Assembly (NCBI RefSeq): GCF_901000735.1
Contig: NC_081543.1
Coordinates: 9,779,921-9,843,920, forward strand
DNA from: Corylus avellana
Taxonomy: Eukaryota > Streptophyta > Magnoliopsida > Fagales > Betulaceae
Direction: 5' to 3'
DNA length: 64,000 bases
The position numbers and the translations under genes were made by a program. The stretch's first letter is position 1. Each line of letters begins with the position of its first letter. Positions 11,381 through 22,135 of this stretch are shown here, piece by piece. Under the pieces are notes generated by a model. The model did no database searches. It saw nothing but the letters and a program-made list of their open reading frames with translations, and was not told the DNA's origin.

Positions 11381-12540
11381 ATGGTAAATGGAGTCCTTTA
11401 CAAGCGGGGTTTCATGTTACCTTTCCTCAAATGTGTTTCGAAGGAAGAATGGAATTATATCCTTAGAGAAATCCATGAAGGGATTTGTGGAAGTCATTCT
11501 GGAGCTAGAATACTGGCACATAAAGCAGTCCAAGCGGGTTTCTATTGGCTCAACATGAATCGAGACTTGGCAGAATTAATTAGAAATTGTGACAAGTGTT
11601 AGAAATTGTGACAAGTGCCAGCGATTCGCTGATATCACTCATCAACCTCCTAAAGACCTGAGTGCAATCTTCTCACCTTGACATTTCTCGCAATGGGGGG
11701 TAGATATAATGGGATCATTGCCTCGAACCAGGGAAGGTGTACGATTTGCTTGTTGTCGCTGTGGATTACTTCACCAAATGGGTAGAGGTTGAAGCCTTAG
11801 TAAGTATCACGGCCAAGACAATAGAACGGTTTTTATGGAAGAACATCATATGCCGGTACGGCATTCCTCATGCATTTGTCACGGATAATGACAAACAATT
11901 TGACTGTGACTCATTTCGAGACTGGTGTGCCAAGCTCCAAGTAGGGAACTTCTACTCGTCTCCGGGGCACCCTCAAGCTAATGGGCAAGTAGAGGCTACC
12001 AACAAAACGATCTTCAAAATCTTGAAGAAGAAGCTGGGTGATCGAAAAGGAAATTGGACGGAAGACCTTCAAGAAGTATTATGGGCACACTGAACAACCA
12101 AAAGAATTCCAACCGAGGAGACACCATATGCCTTAGCATTTGGAATTGAGCCAGTCATTCCAGCCGAGGTAGGCTCGGGCAGCTATCGTGTAGAGACCTT
12201 CCAATCCAAGATTAATAACGAGGGTTTACAGCTGCACTTGGACTTACTACAAGAAAAGCGGGATCAAGCCCAGGTGACTATGGCAACATATCAGGCAAGA
12301 GTGACTCGGTATTTCAACAGGAAGGTCAAGCCTCAGAGCTTCAAAGTCGGAGATATGATCCTACGTAAAGCTACTTTGGCGACCAAGGACCCAGCAGAGG
12401 GAAAGCTGGCTCCAAATTGGGAAGGATCTTATTGGGTGATTGAATGCAAAAGAGCAAGAGCATACCACTTGGAAGATTTCAAAGGTAAAGCTCTTCCGAG
12501 GCGTTGGAACGCTGGGCACCTTAAAAAGTACTCTGCCTAA
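11381..12540 (+). pseudogene. integrase (copy B)
   Basis: Same domains as copy A: zinc-binding domain 11381-11602, catalytic core 11737-12093 with D-D-E, and C-terminal domain to 12540. It shares the 19-bp duplication that breaks the frame after CDKC and the TGA after LWAH. The few substitutions against copy A are scattered (for example HKAT to RKAT, PRPWN to PRRWN). It would insert the cDNA into the genome if intact; it is not. Confidence 0.85.
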
Positions 12541-12674
12541 ATGATGTAATACGTGATTTCTTTGTCATTATTTTTGTCATTTCATTATTTTCGTTTTAAC
12601 GAATAAAAGTATCTCGGAGTTATTCCCTAAATTAAATGGCTCTCTTTTAAACGCAGAGTTAAAAACTTAATAGA

Positions 12675-12900
12675 ACTCCCTGAGACCTAACTCGGGGTAG
12701 TATAACTAAAGTTAAATCAAACTCCCTGAGACCTAACTCGGGGCAGCATAGTCAAGGTTAAGTCAGACTCCTCGAGACCTAACACGGGACAGCATAGCCA
12801 GGGTTAAGTCAAACTCCCCGAGACCTAACTCGGGGTAGCATAACTAAAAGTTAAATCAAAATCTCCGAGACCTAACTCGGAGAAATATAATTATAAGTTG
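12675..12900. repeat. 46-bp minisatellite, five units (copy B)
   Basis: Units start at about 12675, 12721, 12767, 12813 and 12859. There is one unit more than at 8721-8900, which accounts exactly for the 46-bp change in offset between the two copies. Confidence 0.87.
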
Positions 12901-13474
12901 GTCTGACTATCCTAAGCAACAAACAAACAGCAGAAGGTTATTATTCCAAGATTCGTATAAACACAAAAACTCATTTCATTAAAAAGAAACTTGAGGTATA
13001 TACAAGGAACCATTAAATGGTGTAACATCATTTTGCCTTGGGAGCGAAAACGAGAGTAACATCAGGGGCTTCGGCAGATGCGAACTCGGCAATGTCGGCC
13101 TCGGCAGAGTGGGCATCATCAGGAACAGACTCGGTACCTTGGTGTTGTTGATCCGAGAAGGGATCGTAGAAATATTCTTTTATCCCTGCAGCATCAGACT
13201 TTTATTCTTGGCCCAGGTTTACTAGTTGCACCATAACCGCATCATCAGGAACAGACTCGGTACCTTGGTGTTGTTGATCCGAGAAGGGATAGTAGAAACA
13301 TTCTTTTATCCCTGCAGCATCAGGCTTTTATTCTTGGCCCAGGTTTACCAGTTGCACCATAACCGCATCCGAACAAGGGATATCCTTGATCTTCACCTTG
13401 TCAAGATCTACCTTCCGAGTCGAGTCCTTAGCCCATGCCCTAAAAGTTTCAAAGCCAAGGATGAGCCCGTCGGC

Positions 13475-15926
13475 CTAGGCAGAATTTCGAACCCATGAGG
13501 CAAAGGACAGCTGACATAAATAATTGGCAGCTAGAGTTTTAGCCTCCTTTAGCTGGGCCCATACCTGGGCATACTTTCCTTTAAAGAATTTGAGCTTCTC
13601 CTCGGCTACCACTTTGGTTTCATTTGTCTTTGTCACCAAAGCCTTCAGATCCGAGACCTTATCTTGAGCCAATTTCAGTTGGTCCGAGACCCCTGCATAT
13701 GTTTCTTCCAGTTGATTCAAGTCCTCCTTAATAATAGAAGTATCCTATTGCAGACGGTTCACTTCGGCTCGGTGGCCTTCATTCTCGGTCAGCAAATCGT
13801 TAACCCTTGATTCAGCTTTCGCCCGAGCCGCAGCGGCCTCGTAGGTCTCGGCCTGCAATTTAGACTGCTCTTGGCCCGAGAGTAGCAGTTCCTTGTCTTG
13901 CACCGCCACGACCTTCGTGAATTCTGCATTTTCGGCCTCCAGGTTTGCGACCCTGTCTTTAAGGCGGCTTGTCTCAGTGGTCGAGTCCTGTGCCATCTTC
14001 CGAAAATAGCAGTATAATATCAGCGACTTCATGAAACTCTGCAACGGAAATTTAGTTAGCTTATAAAAAAAAAAAAAAAAAAAGGAAAAGAAAAGAAAGA
14101 ACCAAGGTAAGAGTCGGGAAACTTACGACAAGTTAGAAGAAAAGCATTTGCTTAGTCATGCCCTGAGCAGATGTGTCACGTTCCATAATGAGGAACTAAA
14201 TCTACCAGTGCTCGGAAAGGGTTGCCCCTCAGGTCGCCACCAAATGTAGCAAGAGGTCCATCGACAGTCCAATCCACTCCTTCAGGTCTTGTAAGAGTCT
14301 TGGAAGAAGAAGAGGTCTCGGCAGCGGAGGCCCTCTCGGCAGCAGGGGCTTTCTCGGCCGCATGAGCCCTCTCGGCAGCAAAGGCTTTCTCGGCAGTAGA
14401 AGGTCTCGGCTGAGAGGTCTCGGCAAATTTCGAAGCTTGAGCCATACGATGACCCTCGGCGATAGGTGATAAAGGCCGAAGTCCTGCTCGTTCTCTACAG
14501 CCACAGTGTGCCCCTCGGCTCTCTCTTGCACCATCCCTACAGAGCCTTTGGAATTCTCTTCCAGCTCTATGTCATCCAGGATGTGTTGGATGTTCGAGCC
14601 CAGAGGTTGAAATGACAGGGACTAGATGGGAATCGCATCCCCAACAACAGCTTCTGCTGAACCTAAAGGAGTAGGATTCAGCGGTCGAGCCGAGATGGGC
14701 TCATTTGTGAGGAAGGCCTCGACCTCTGCAACAGGTCTCACCATAGTCTTTGGGCCTGTCTTCCTCCTAGCAGCTAAAAAGCCCGCAAGTTGGTCTTGCG
14801 CTTTTGCTTCAGCCACCTTCTTCAATTTCTTCTTTTTCTGTTGAGGGGCCTCGAGGTCCTCAGGCTCGTCAACCAATCTCAAGACTCTGGCTGCCCGAGG
14901 AGGAGTGCTCGGCTTTTTGGCCTTGGCATCCATTTTTAGGGGTCCAGTAGTCTGAAATTTGGGGACCACAGGTGGAGTTGGACCCCCCATGTATTTTTAA
15001 AGCCCCGCCAGTTTGAAGAGGGATATTTTTCTGCTTAGGCTGTTCAACCATTTTGCCTTTACCCTTGTCAAGTCGAGATTTCTGGGGGGTTGCTCCTTAG
15101 GTGTTTGCAGCTAGAGGACCGGAGGCGGCAACGCTCGGGTCTCGGACGACCACAGAGGCAAGTCTCTTCCTTTTTCCGCCAGCGCCTCCATCATGGTTTT
15201 CAATACCCTTTCCTTCAGAGAATGTCTCCATCAGTTCAGTATAGTACATCAGGTTTTCATGTCTCCGAGCCCATGCTCCAATGTCGTCCACACGCCTCAA
15301 TTCGTCTTCACTGAGAGTCGGTTCCTTGGAAGCATTTCTAGCAGGGACACTCGTCTCCCATGGCACCCTTGGACCTACAGCAATTTTGGTGGGGTGAAAC
15401 TCCCACTAACCAGTGGCGAAGAAATACTTAACTTTTCACCCGTGATTGCTGGAATACTTGTCATCCATGTGTATAAACTTCCCCCGTCGAGACTGGAAGT
15501 TGTATAAGCCCTCACACTTGGGGTTCTTCTGAAGCCGATAGAACCACAAAAACTCCCCGGCGGAAAGGTAATGGCCTGGTCCAAGGGCCATTGGCCAGAG
15601 CAACGTACAGGCATAGAAGACCCTCCATCCGTTAGGCACAATCTGGTGCGGAGCCAGATTAATAAGACTCAACAGCTTTCGTACTACCCTCGGGAAATGC
15701 AGTCAGAAACCAGAACGAAACATGGTTTCGTATAAACAGACCTCGTGTGCGTCAGCACGCAGAATGGCACCTACTTGCTCGTCATCAAACCGAAGCTTCA
15801 CTGATCTGGGGATGAAGCATTCCTTTCGGATTCTAGCCTCGTCAGCTTTGGTTAGTTCCGACCGCTAGCAAGCTAGATAAGTATTGCCACCGAGACTATC
15901 GGAGCCTGATCCCTCGTCGCCAGACA
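13475..15926 (-). pseudogene. additional antisense ORF (aORF) of the Tat element
   Basis: On the strand opposite gag-pol, an ATG at 15926 (MSGDEGSGSDSLGG) opens a long frame broken by stops. The first ~130 codons include APHQIVPNGWRVFYACTLLW and LSAGEFLWFYRLQKNPKCEG, typical of the family that domain databases call 'transposase (putative) gypsy type', known in plants as the antisense ORF of Tat/Retand elements. A basic segment follows (KKKKLKKV, near 14850), then an Ala/Glu-rich heptad-like repeat (AAEKAPAAERASAAE, near 14330), then coiled coil (RLKDRVANLEAENAEF; LKLAQDKVSDLKALV) to a stop at 13475. A 3' fragment recurs in copy A (9475-9664). The function of such ORFs is unknown. Confidence 0.75.
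14039..14126 (-). other. candidate spliceosomal intron in the antisense ORF
   Basis: Read on the minus strand, the sequence has GTAAGT at 14126-14121, a long T-rich tract, a CTAAC branch-like motif, and TTGCAG ending at 14039. The flanking frames of the aORF are in different contexts (…PHYG before, SFMKSLILYCYF after), and the 88-bp insert itself is uncodable poly-T. Size and motifs fit a plant intron; splicing is inferred, not shown. Confidence 0.45.
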
Positions 15927-16039
15927 TAGTGATACGGAAAAAGAGAGATAAGAGGAGTAGGCGCTTGGAGAATGAAGAAGAAAGACCAGGATCTTATCGC
16001 CAGAGAATAGAAAATGGATAGATACAAAGAAGATAGCAC

Positions 16040-16054
16040 CTTATTTAAAAAGGG
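16040..16054 (-). promoter_or_regulatory. possible TATA element for the antisense ORF
   Basis: On the minus strand CTTTTTAAATAAGG lies about 115-130 bp upstream of the aORF ATG at 15926. Both the sequence (a weak TATA variant) and the spacing are suggestive only. The region up to the 3' LTR also holds two 35-bp direct repeats (about 16089 and 16168, gcgac-gtctcgg-ataccaaccgacgccgc) and ~28-bp tandem repeats at 16202-16308. Confidence 0.3.
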
Positions 16055-16201
16055 GCTCACCTCGGTAACAGGGGTATTAAATGCGCCAGATGCGACAGGG
16101 TCTCGGGATACCAACCGACGCCGCATGCAGATGACGCGTGCAGGGTACTCGAATGCCAGGGTTAATGATGCGACAAGGTCTCGGAATACCAACCGACGCC
16201 G

Positions 16202-16308
16202 CCTAGAAATTTGAATTTTAAATTTTCCCTCCAAAAATTTGAATTTTGAATTTTCCATCCGAAATTTGAAATTTGAGTTTTCCCTCCGGAATTTGAAATT
16301 CAAATTTT
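16202..16308. repeat. tandem repeat of ~28-bp AT-rich units
   Basis: About 3.5 units of 'gaatttgaattttccctcc' type alternate purine/pyrimidine-biased blocks. They are located between the antisense ORF start and the polypurine tract. Confidence 0.7.
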
Positions 16309-16436
16309 ACCGCCTTAGTTATCCGAGACAAGGTCGGAAAGTCATTGACTGTCTCGGAACTTCTCCTAAGAAAGCTGGTCTCGATAGGTGGACCCCTTCT
16401 GTCAAAACATAAAATTTCCTTAGTTCTACAAACATC

Positions 16437-17244
16437 GAAATTGGGGGGTAACTATTGGGTTATGGACAAGCCCAGTATTTATTCAACAGTCCTCAGGCCC
16501 AGTTTGAGGAAGCCCAAGCCCGAGACCTGGACCCAAGACTCATGAATCCGAGACCTGCGTATCCTAGACCATGAATTCGAGACCTGCGTATCCGAGACCA
16601 TGAAATCCGAGTCCCCGTTAGCCAAGACCGTGAAGTACGAGATTAACTCAGGACATACAGCTCTCGGTAAAGGGAATAACTCCGATATCCTGAAAGATGC
16701 TGCTTTTAATAAATAAGTAAACTTGTTATTTATTAAGGTATCATATCTTTTTACAATCTAGATCCTACATATATCAATGAAGATATGTCAGTTGATATCT
16801 AAGATCACAAAAGCGATCGAGTCCCACTCGGACGCTCTAATTTAGCATGGCCTAAAAGTTACAAGGCTGATCCTCTGATCTTAAGCCACTAAAATCACGA
16901 AGCAACTAACAAACACGATCCTTCATTCAAATGTTTGTTCAGCTGATATCAAGGGATAAGATTCCTGAATGTGTGGGAAATCAAATTTTCTCCCTGCCTC
17001 TAAATACAAGTCATATTATCAGAGCAAAGGTAATCACAACTCTTGTTATCTGAGCTTTGTAGTTATTGCTAATATCCTTTCTCTTTCCCATTCTGACTTA
17101 GGAATCGGAGTGTTCACACCGGCTCACCCCCGATCACCTCGATCCTTCTTTATTCTTTTTTGTGCAGTTCAAATCATTCGTGCGTTGGTCAAATCAAGCT
17201 TGTCAGGCGTGCCACGTCATCATACAGAAAACTTTGCATCAACA
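16437..17244 (+). repeat. polypurine tract and 3' LTR of the Tat element
   Basis: The tract gaaattggggggtaac (about 16437-16452) precedes the LTR, which starts TATTGGGTTATGG at 16453 and ends GCATCAACA at 17244, exactly 792 bp. The TATA box of the 5' LTR is altered here (tctaaata near 16999). The CGACT duplication follows directly. Confidence 0.88.
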
Positions 17245-17448
17245 CGACTCATAAAAAAAATGTTTGCCACATCTGTGTTATCACGTCAAAAGAACTAGTT
17301 AATTTGAAGTTTCCTTAATTCTTTATAAAGTTTAGTTTCACCTAGTTATTAGGTAATGTGAAACTTAGCACTTATGATTATCTTTATAAACTACTCATTT
17401 TATGTAGGCTACTACTTCATCTTCCCAATATGAAATCGAAATGTTACA
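17245..17448 (-). mobile_element. TRIM-like element, remainder of the LTR split by the Gypsy element
   Basis: This continues the LTR opened at 5161. It aligns along its length with 4850-5057 (for example 'ttcccaatatga', 'taggtaatgtga', '...tgttaca' at the end). With the ten bases at 5161-5170, minus the CGACT repeat, it makes a ~209-bp LTR. Confidence 0.6.
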
Positions 17449-19618
17449 AGAAATGAGCAGTTGTATAATTCAAGGATCCAAGAAACCACAAGAGAGCGAA
17501 CCATATTGAGTGTAAGAATCATCTTATTAGAGAGATTGCGGTGAGTGGGCATATGATTATTGCATAGATAACTTTTGCAGAAAATCTAATAATCATAGAT
17601 TTAGTGTGTTAATGAAATTTTCATCTATATCCTATAGGGCTAGCCCAATGTGAATGGGCTGAGTAGGATACTCAAAAAGTAAAGCTGAATTGTTGATTGG
17701 AATTCCGTTCAACATCAAACACCAATAAAATATAGAAAGATAATATAACAAAACTCTATTATCAACTTCTTTATAATATAAAAATAAATTAAAAAATATA
17801 AACCATATAACATAAAATATATAATACATTAGCGTAGAAAGTTGGCCAACAAAGTCTCATGTTGCGTCTTACTTAAGCACGTGGTAATTTGGCTTTTCTT
17901 ATTTATTATTATTGTCTTCTTTTGTTTTTTTTTACTGTTATTATTATTATTGTCTTTTCCTTAAAGACGAGACTCAAACATTGCGGTACTACGCACGTGC
18001 TGGTAGTTGGCACGTTGCCGTGGCCATATAACATTTTGGTTTCTAATAATAGGAAGGAGACTTTTCTACGGTCAAGGTCAAATGTGACCGATATGGTCAA
18101 TGGTCAACTAATTCAGAGGTTCTAAATTGCTGACATGTCAATATGTCATTATATTTCTCGTACGATGTGCCACGTATATGACGATCGGACATGGATTGAG
18201 AATTCCCCTATAATTATTTTTTCCGTCGATCTATATATTTTATTCAAAATAAATTTTCTAAATTATGTCATATAAATAATTAAAACTAAAAAAAAAATAA
18301 AAATAAAAAATTAAGAAGATGGTCGGACCACCGTTAAGATGGTCGGCAATTTTATTGAGAGGGTGGCTAATCACCATCACACCATTTGAAGGAGCGACGG
18401 GCCATCCCTAAGAGATCGTCTAGGTGAGCTGACCACCGATTTTACAAAATAGCAAACCCTTTTGTCTCCTTCATCCCAAAATTGAAGGGTTGGTGGCTAC
18501 GTGTTCTATAACTAGCTTAAGTGTGGTCGGCTAACAATTTCATGTGTATGGGTGTGTTAACAGAGATTTGGAATTGTGATCAACTAAGAAAAAAAATTTC
18601 ATGTGCATTTAGTTACCCAAATTTGCTCACAAATTGGTATGCATAATCAAGTCACCCCAACCATTTTCTTGAGGGTTGTCGGCGACCCTCTTAGGTGGGA
18701 AGTCAGTCCGCCCTAATTATCATGTTACTTCTTTTGTTAATTGCTTACGACCTATTTAACTTGTTCATATGGAATGAACGCCTTAGATTGAAGGAGTTGT
18801 AGGTTCTGCAATTCTAATTGTAGAGACTGCAATCCAACATAAAGAACAACTTTTTGGGTAAGCATACAACCTACGACAATTATCCAATAATCTTGCATCT
18901 TTGTAAGTACAATACAAGTACATGCAACAAATATTACATGGACAATAACAAAAAATACAAGCAAATTAATAGAAAGTCCTAATTTAAATAGAGAATTAGC
19001 ATCTCATTGTTTTGAAGGGAAATCCTAAATGTAAAAGTCCAGTGAAAATGCAGCTAGAAAAACGCTAACAAGAGAATCCCATATAACTCAACTTCTAACC
19101 ATCTTTAAAAGTAAATTTACTAGAAATTTCCTAGGTGGAGAGAAAATCAATATGGTTGATTAGTATGCATAAAACAAATATGGTCCAAAAAGATTGATAG
19201 TGATACTGTGATAGTATAGATGTTGATTAGAAGAAAGAAAAAAAAAATTAGTATAGATGTTGGAGGAGTAAAAAGGTGACAAGTGTCGACTCACCTTCCT
19301 TGAAAGTTCACATAAAAGAAAGTTTTGTGCAAATTGAGCAACGTGGGGAAGTGGGAACCCCCACGTCTCTTCGTCTGCCCTTGACTTTATGGGACACTTA
19401 TCCATTCCAAAAATGTTTTTGTGCAAGTTATGTCTAGAACCGATGTATCCATGATGACTAAACAAATTGGGAAAACATGTCCTTTTCCTCGCCCATCTAC
19501 CGATTCCTCGCCCTTCTTATTTCTTTTTATTCCATTATTTTATTGATTATAAAAAACAAATCAATTACAATTTTGAGTTTTTGATCTCATATCATCTCTT
19601 TTTTAGAATGAGATTAAT
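17449..19618. other. intergenic DNA, repeats only
   Basis: No exon is supported. At about 18310-18540 lies a GC-richer block of imperfect repeats on 'gatggtcggaccacc / ggtggctaatcacc' inside AT-rich flanks, of the same character as 55490-55800. Short ORFs (for example near 18752 and 19160 on the minus strand) show no motifs. Confidence 0.55.
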
Positions 19619-20292
19619 GTAAAATTGATCATTATGGTTGGTTTAAATAATAAATAATTTTTTGGAGTATAATAAATAATTTATAGGTTTTTATAGTTGG
19701 CCTAAATTACAAATTACTTCATGTAGTATAAAAAATAATTTATAGGTTTTCAAAGTAGGCCAAAATAACAGTTTACTCTCTAAAATCAATTTTCGTTCAA
19801 TAACCTAACAGGATTCGTTACTTTGTCACATCATACTGCTACAGTAAATTAACATAATCTTTTTTTTCTTTCAAAATTTTACTCTGTGTATAACTCTCCC
19901 TCATTTTCATCTTTATCGCCACAATTTAAAAGCATTTTGCGAGAATTTGATGGTCGCATTTTTTGAAGCGGTTGAGGAAGATGAAGATGAGGGAATATTA
20001 CGCACAGGGTAAAATCTTAGGGATATAAGATATTAAATTAATTTACCATAACAGTTCAGCGTGAAGTTAGGGCTGATTGTATTTTCGAAAGTCAAGAATA
20101 ACTAATAACACGTGTGGTTGCGTTTTTATTTGGTATGATGAAGCAATGTGGCAAATTTTGTTAAATTACTTAGCAAAAATTGATTTCGAAGAGTAAATTA
20201 TTATTTTTGCTTGCCTTAAAGACCTATAAATTATTTTTTATACCACATGAAGTAATTTGTAATTTAAGCCAAATACAATGACCAATTTTACC
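19619..20292. mobile_element. foldback MITE upstream of the first ERF gene
   Basis: About 674 bp with inverted arms of ~200 bp: left 'gtaaaattgatcattatgg' against the reverse complement of 'tacaatgaccaattttac'. Further inside, 'ggcctaaattacaaattac' pairs with 'gtaatttgtaatttaagcc'. The left arm has an internal partial duplication of ~70 bp. It ends ~60-100 bp before the conserved ERF promoter block. No coding capacity; superfamily not assigned. Confidence 0.65.
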
Positions 20293-20349
20293 TTTATCAT
20301 TTTAAATTAATTTTTTTTAAAAATAAAAATAAAAAACAAAACAAAAACT

Positions 20350-20779
20350 TGGCGATTAAATTGTCGGGCGAGTTGATGACAGTGTTAAACAGACACACAA
20401 AAGCGACAAGCAACAATTTGGCTGCTGCGGTGAGACCCGTGACGTCATATCCTTCTCAGTCATAAAGAATTTCCACAAAATAAAAATTAAGTCACGTGTT
20501 TAATGCCTCTCCCCACTTGCTCAACTCCGAACCTTCATGGAAACTCTGAAACACAAGGAAAATCTGCACCATCACCCCCACTTTTTAATATTACTACATA
20601 AAAAATAAACAAATTAATAAAAAATAAAAAAGAAAAGCAGAAATCTATTTATCGCCAAGTACATGAACCTCTTCCCCTATAAATACTTTCCGATTCTCCG
20701 ATCTACAGAGAGAACTCTCAGCTCTTAATAAATCTTTCACTCTGATCCGAAACCGAAATTCCAAATATCGGATACAAAA
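20350..20779 (+). promoter_or_regulatory. conserved promoter and 5' UTR of the first ERF gene
   Basis: This block is closely matched in reverse orientation upstream of the second ERF gene. Shared elements: gacaagcaacaatttggctg (20406-20425); TGACGTCAT (about 20440, a perfect bZIP/TGA-type palindrome); TCACGTGTTTAATGC (G-box-like CACGTG, about 20492); and ccacttgctcaactc (about 20513). A TATA box TATAAATA stands at 20678-20685, ~95 bp before the ATG. bZIP/bHLH control is an inference from the motifs. Confidence 0.72.
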
Positions 20780-21580
20780 ATGTATACAACTGAGTCCGAT
20801 TTTGCCCTTCTGGAATCCATTACAAGGCATTTGCTTGGGGAATCGGAGAGTCGACTCGGCGTTCCAGTAGCGGGTTTGGGCAATAACCCGATGTTCTGCC
20901 GGAGCTCCAGTTTCGGCAGCTTGGACCCTTGCCTCACCGATACCTGGGGCGAACTGCCGTTGAAGGAGAACGATTCGGAGGACATGGTGCTCTACGGCGT
21001 GCTCCGCGACGCCGTCAACGTCGGATGGGTCCCATCACTCGCTCCGGGACCCACTGAACGTTGTGATTTCGGGTTTTCAGCTGTGAAATCCGAGCCCGAA
21101 CTCTTAGCCACGGTGAAATCAGAGCAGGAAATTTTACCGCCGGTCGTGATTAGGTTGCCGGAGTCTAAGCCGCCGCAGAGGGAGGCGGCGCCTGCGGTGG
21201 TTCCGTCGAAGGGGAAGCATTACAGGGGTGTGAGGCAACGGCCTTGGGGGAAGTTCGCGGCTGAGATTCGGGACCCGGCTAAGAACGGCGCCAGGGTCTG
21301 GCTGGGCACGTTCGAGACGGCTGAGGACGCCGCGCTGGCTTACGACCGAGCCGCCTACAGGATGCGCGGCTCCCGCGCCTTGCTCAACTTCCCGCTCCGG
21401 GTGAACTCCGGCGAGCCCGAACCGGTGAGAGTGACGTCGAAGCGGTCGTCCCCCGAGCCGTCCTCATCGCCGAAGCGGCCGAAGAAGGCTGAGGGGTCGG
21501 CGGCTCAGGCGCAAGCCGGGTTGCAAGTGGGTCACCAAGTGGCTTCATGTGCAAGTGGGCAACAAATACTGGTTAGCTAA
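20780..21580 (+). CDS. ERF1A-like: ethylene-responsive transcription factor, group IX (ERF1A/ERF2-like)
   Basis: Intronless, 266 aa. One AP2/ERF domain spans about residues 146-207 ([20 protein letters not shown] ... [13 protein letters not shown]). It has the Ala and Asp of ERF-type domains in KFAAEIRD, so binding to GCC-box (AGCCGCC) DNA in the nucleus is expected. N-terminal [13 protein letters not shown] and the acidic [13 protein letters not shown] are typical of group IX activators. A basic stretch after the domain ([16 protein letters not shown]) is a likely nuclear localisation signal. The family acts in ethylene/jasmonate and defence responses. The start is supported by the TATA box ~95 bp upstream and by the aligned start of the paralogue, although this copy lacks three residues after Met-Tyr (MYTTES against MYGQSTTES). 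The CDS is much more GC-rich than its surroundings. It forms a convergent inverted pair with 28653-29492. Confidence 0.95.
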   Translation: MYTTESDFALLESITRHLLGESESRLGVPVAGLGNNPMFCRSSSFGSLDPCLTDTWGELPLKENDSEDMVLYGVLRDAVNVGWVPSLAPGPTERCDFGFSAVKSEPELLATVKSEQEILPPVVIRLPESKPPQREAAPAVVPSKGKHYRGVRQRPWGKFAAEIRDPAKNGARVWLGTFETAEDAALAYDRAAYRMRGSRALLNFPLRVNSGEPEPVRVTSKRSSPEPSSSPKRPKKAEGSAAQAQAGLQVGHQVASCASGQQILVS

Positions 21581-22135
21581 TGCTGACAGCTGAAGAGGCA
21601 CTTGAGAATTATCGAGCAGCATACACTGTACTTATTATATATCTTTGGGCAAGCATTTTGGGCGGTCCCATAATTTTGGAATATGTTTGGGAGAAAAATG
21701 AAAATAATAAAAAAGAATGGTGTAATGTGTAAGAGAGACTAGGAAGAGGGTTGTTTGGATTTGTGAATACGAGATTTTCTCTTTTTTTCTTTTCGGTGAA
21801 GTTAATTTCTATAGAAATGGAAGACTTGGTTTTCTTTGCTATAATCCTTTGGATGTCGTTTCAAATGACATGCGTGCGCGTTTTGGTTAAGATTTGCAAG
21901 GCAAAACAAATAAATTTTCAGACGCTTTTTAGTTTCTGGAAATGGAAAATCAGGCGTGCAGTATGTAAAGGAAATGCAGAAAATATATAAAAAAGTAGAC
22001 GGCTAAGATTCAATAATGCCAATTTTTACTCAAACGATGTCGTGCAAGGGAAAAGAAAGAGGACTATAAAGTATAAACTAGTTTAAGATAGGGTATAACT
22101 TAGAAGATCTAGGAACAAAACCAAAAAGGTTATGT
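21581..22135. other. 3' UTR of the first ERF gene and flank
   Basis: About 21680-21830 is strongly similar to the 3' flank of the other ERF gene (shared ttttggaatatgtttgggag and gaaaataataaaaaagaatgg), marking the transcribed 3' region. The 79-aa ORF at 21751-21990 lies in it and shows no motif; I do not call it a gene. Confidence 0.6.

Larger units (their letters stand above)
10987..13664. repeat. internal duplication, copy B
   Basis: Counterpart of 7033-9664. Here the segment sits in the canonical context: downstream of the RNase H domains and upstream of the full antisense ORF and 3' LTR. The only sizeable indel is one extra 46-bp minisatellite unit. Confidence 0.88.
5171..17244 (+). mobile_element. 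Ty3/Gypsy LTR retrotransposon, Tat lineage, with internal duplication
   Basis: About 12.07 kb from TGTTG to CAACA, flanked by the 5-bp duplication CGACT (5166-5170 and 17245-17249). Both LTRs measure 792 bp. Order: LTR, primer-binding site, gag, then a jump into the tail of an RNase H and integrase, an antisense ORF tail, a 100-N gap, a broken reverse transcriptase, RNase H, a second archaeal-type RNase H, integrase, the antisense ORF, polypurine tract, LTR. The extra RNase H and the antisense ORF before the 3' LTR are known Tat/Retand traits. The protease and the start of the reverse transcriptase are not present; they may lie in the gap. All coding regions carry stops or frameshifts, so the element is dead. 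Confidence 0.92.

Noticed and set aside
14229..14534. 101-codon Leu/Pro/Arg-rich minus-strand ORF
   Set aside because: Out-of-frame shadow of the Ala/Glu-rich part of the antisense ORF.
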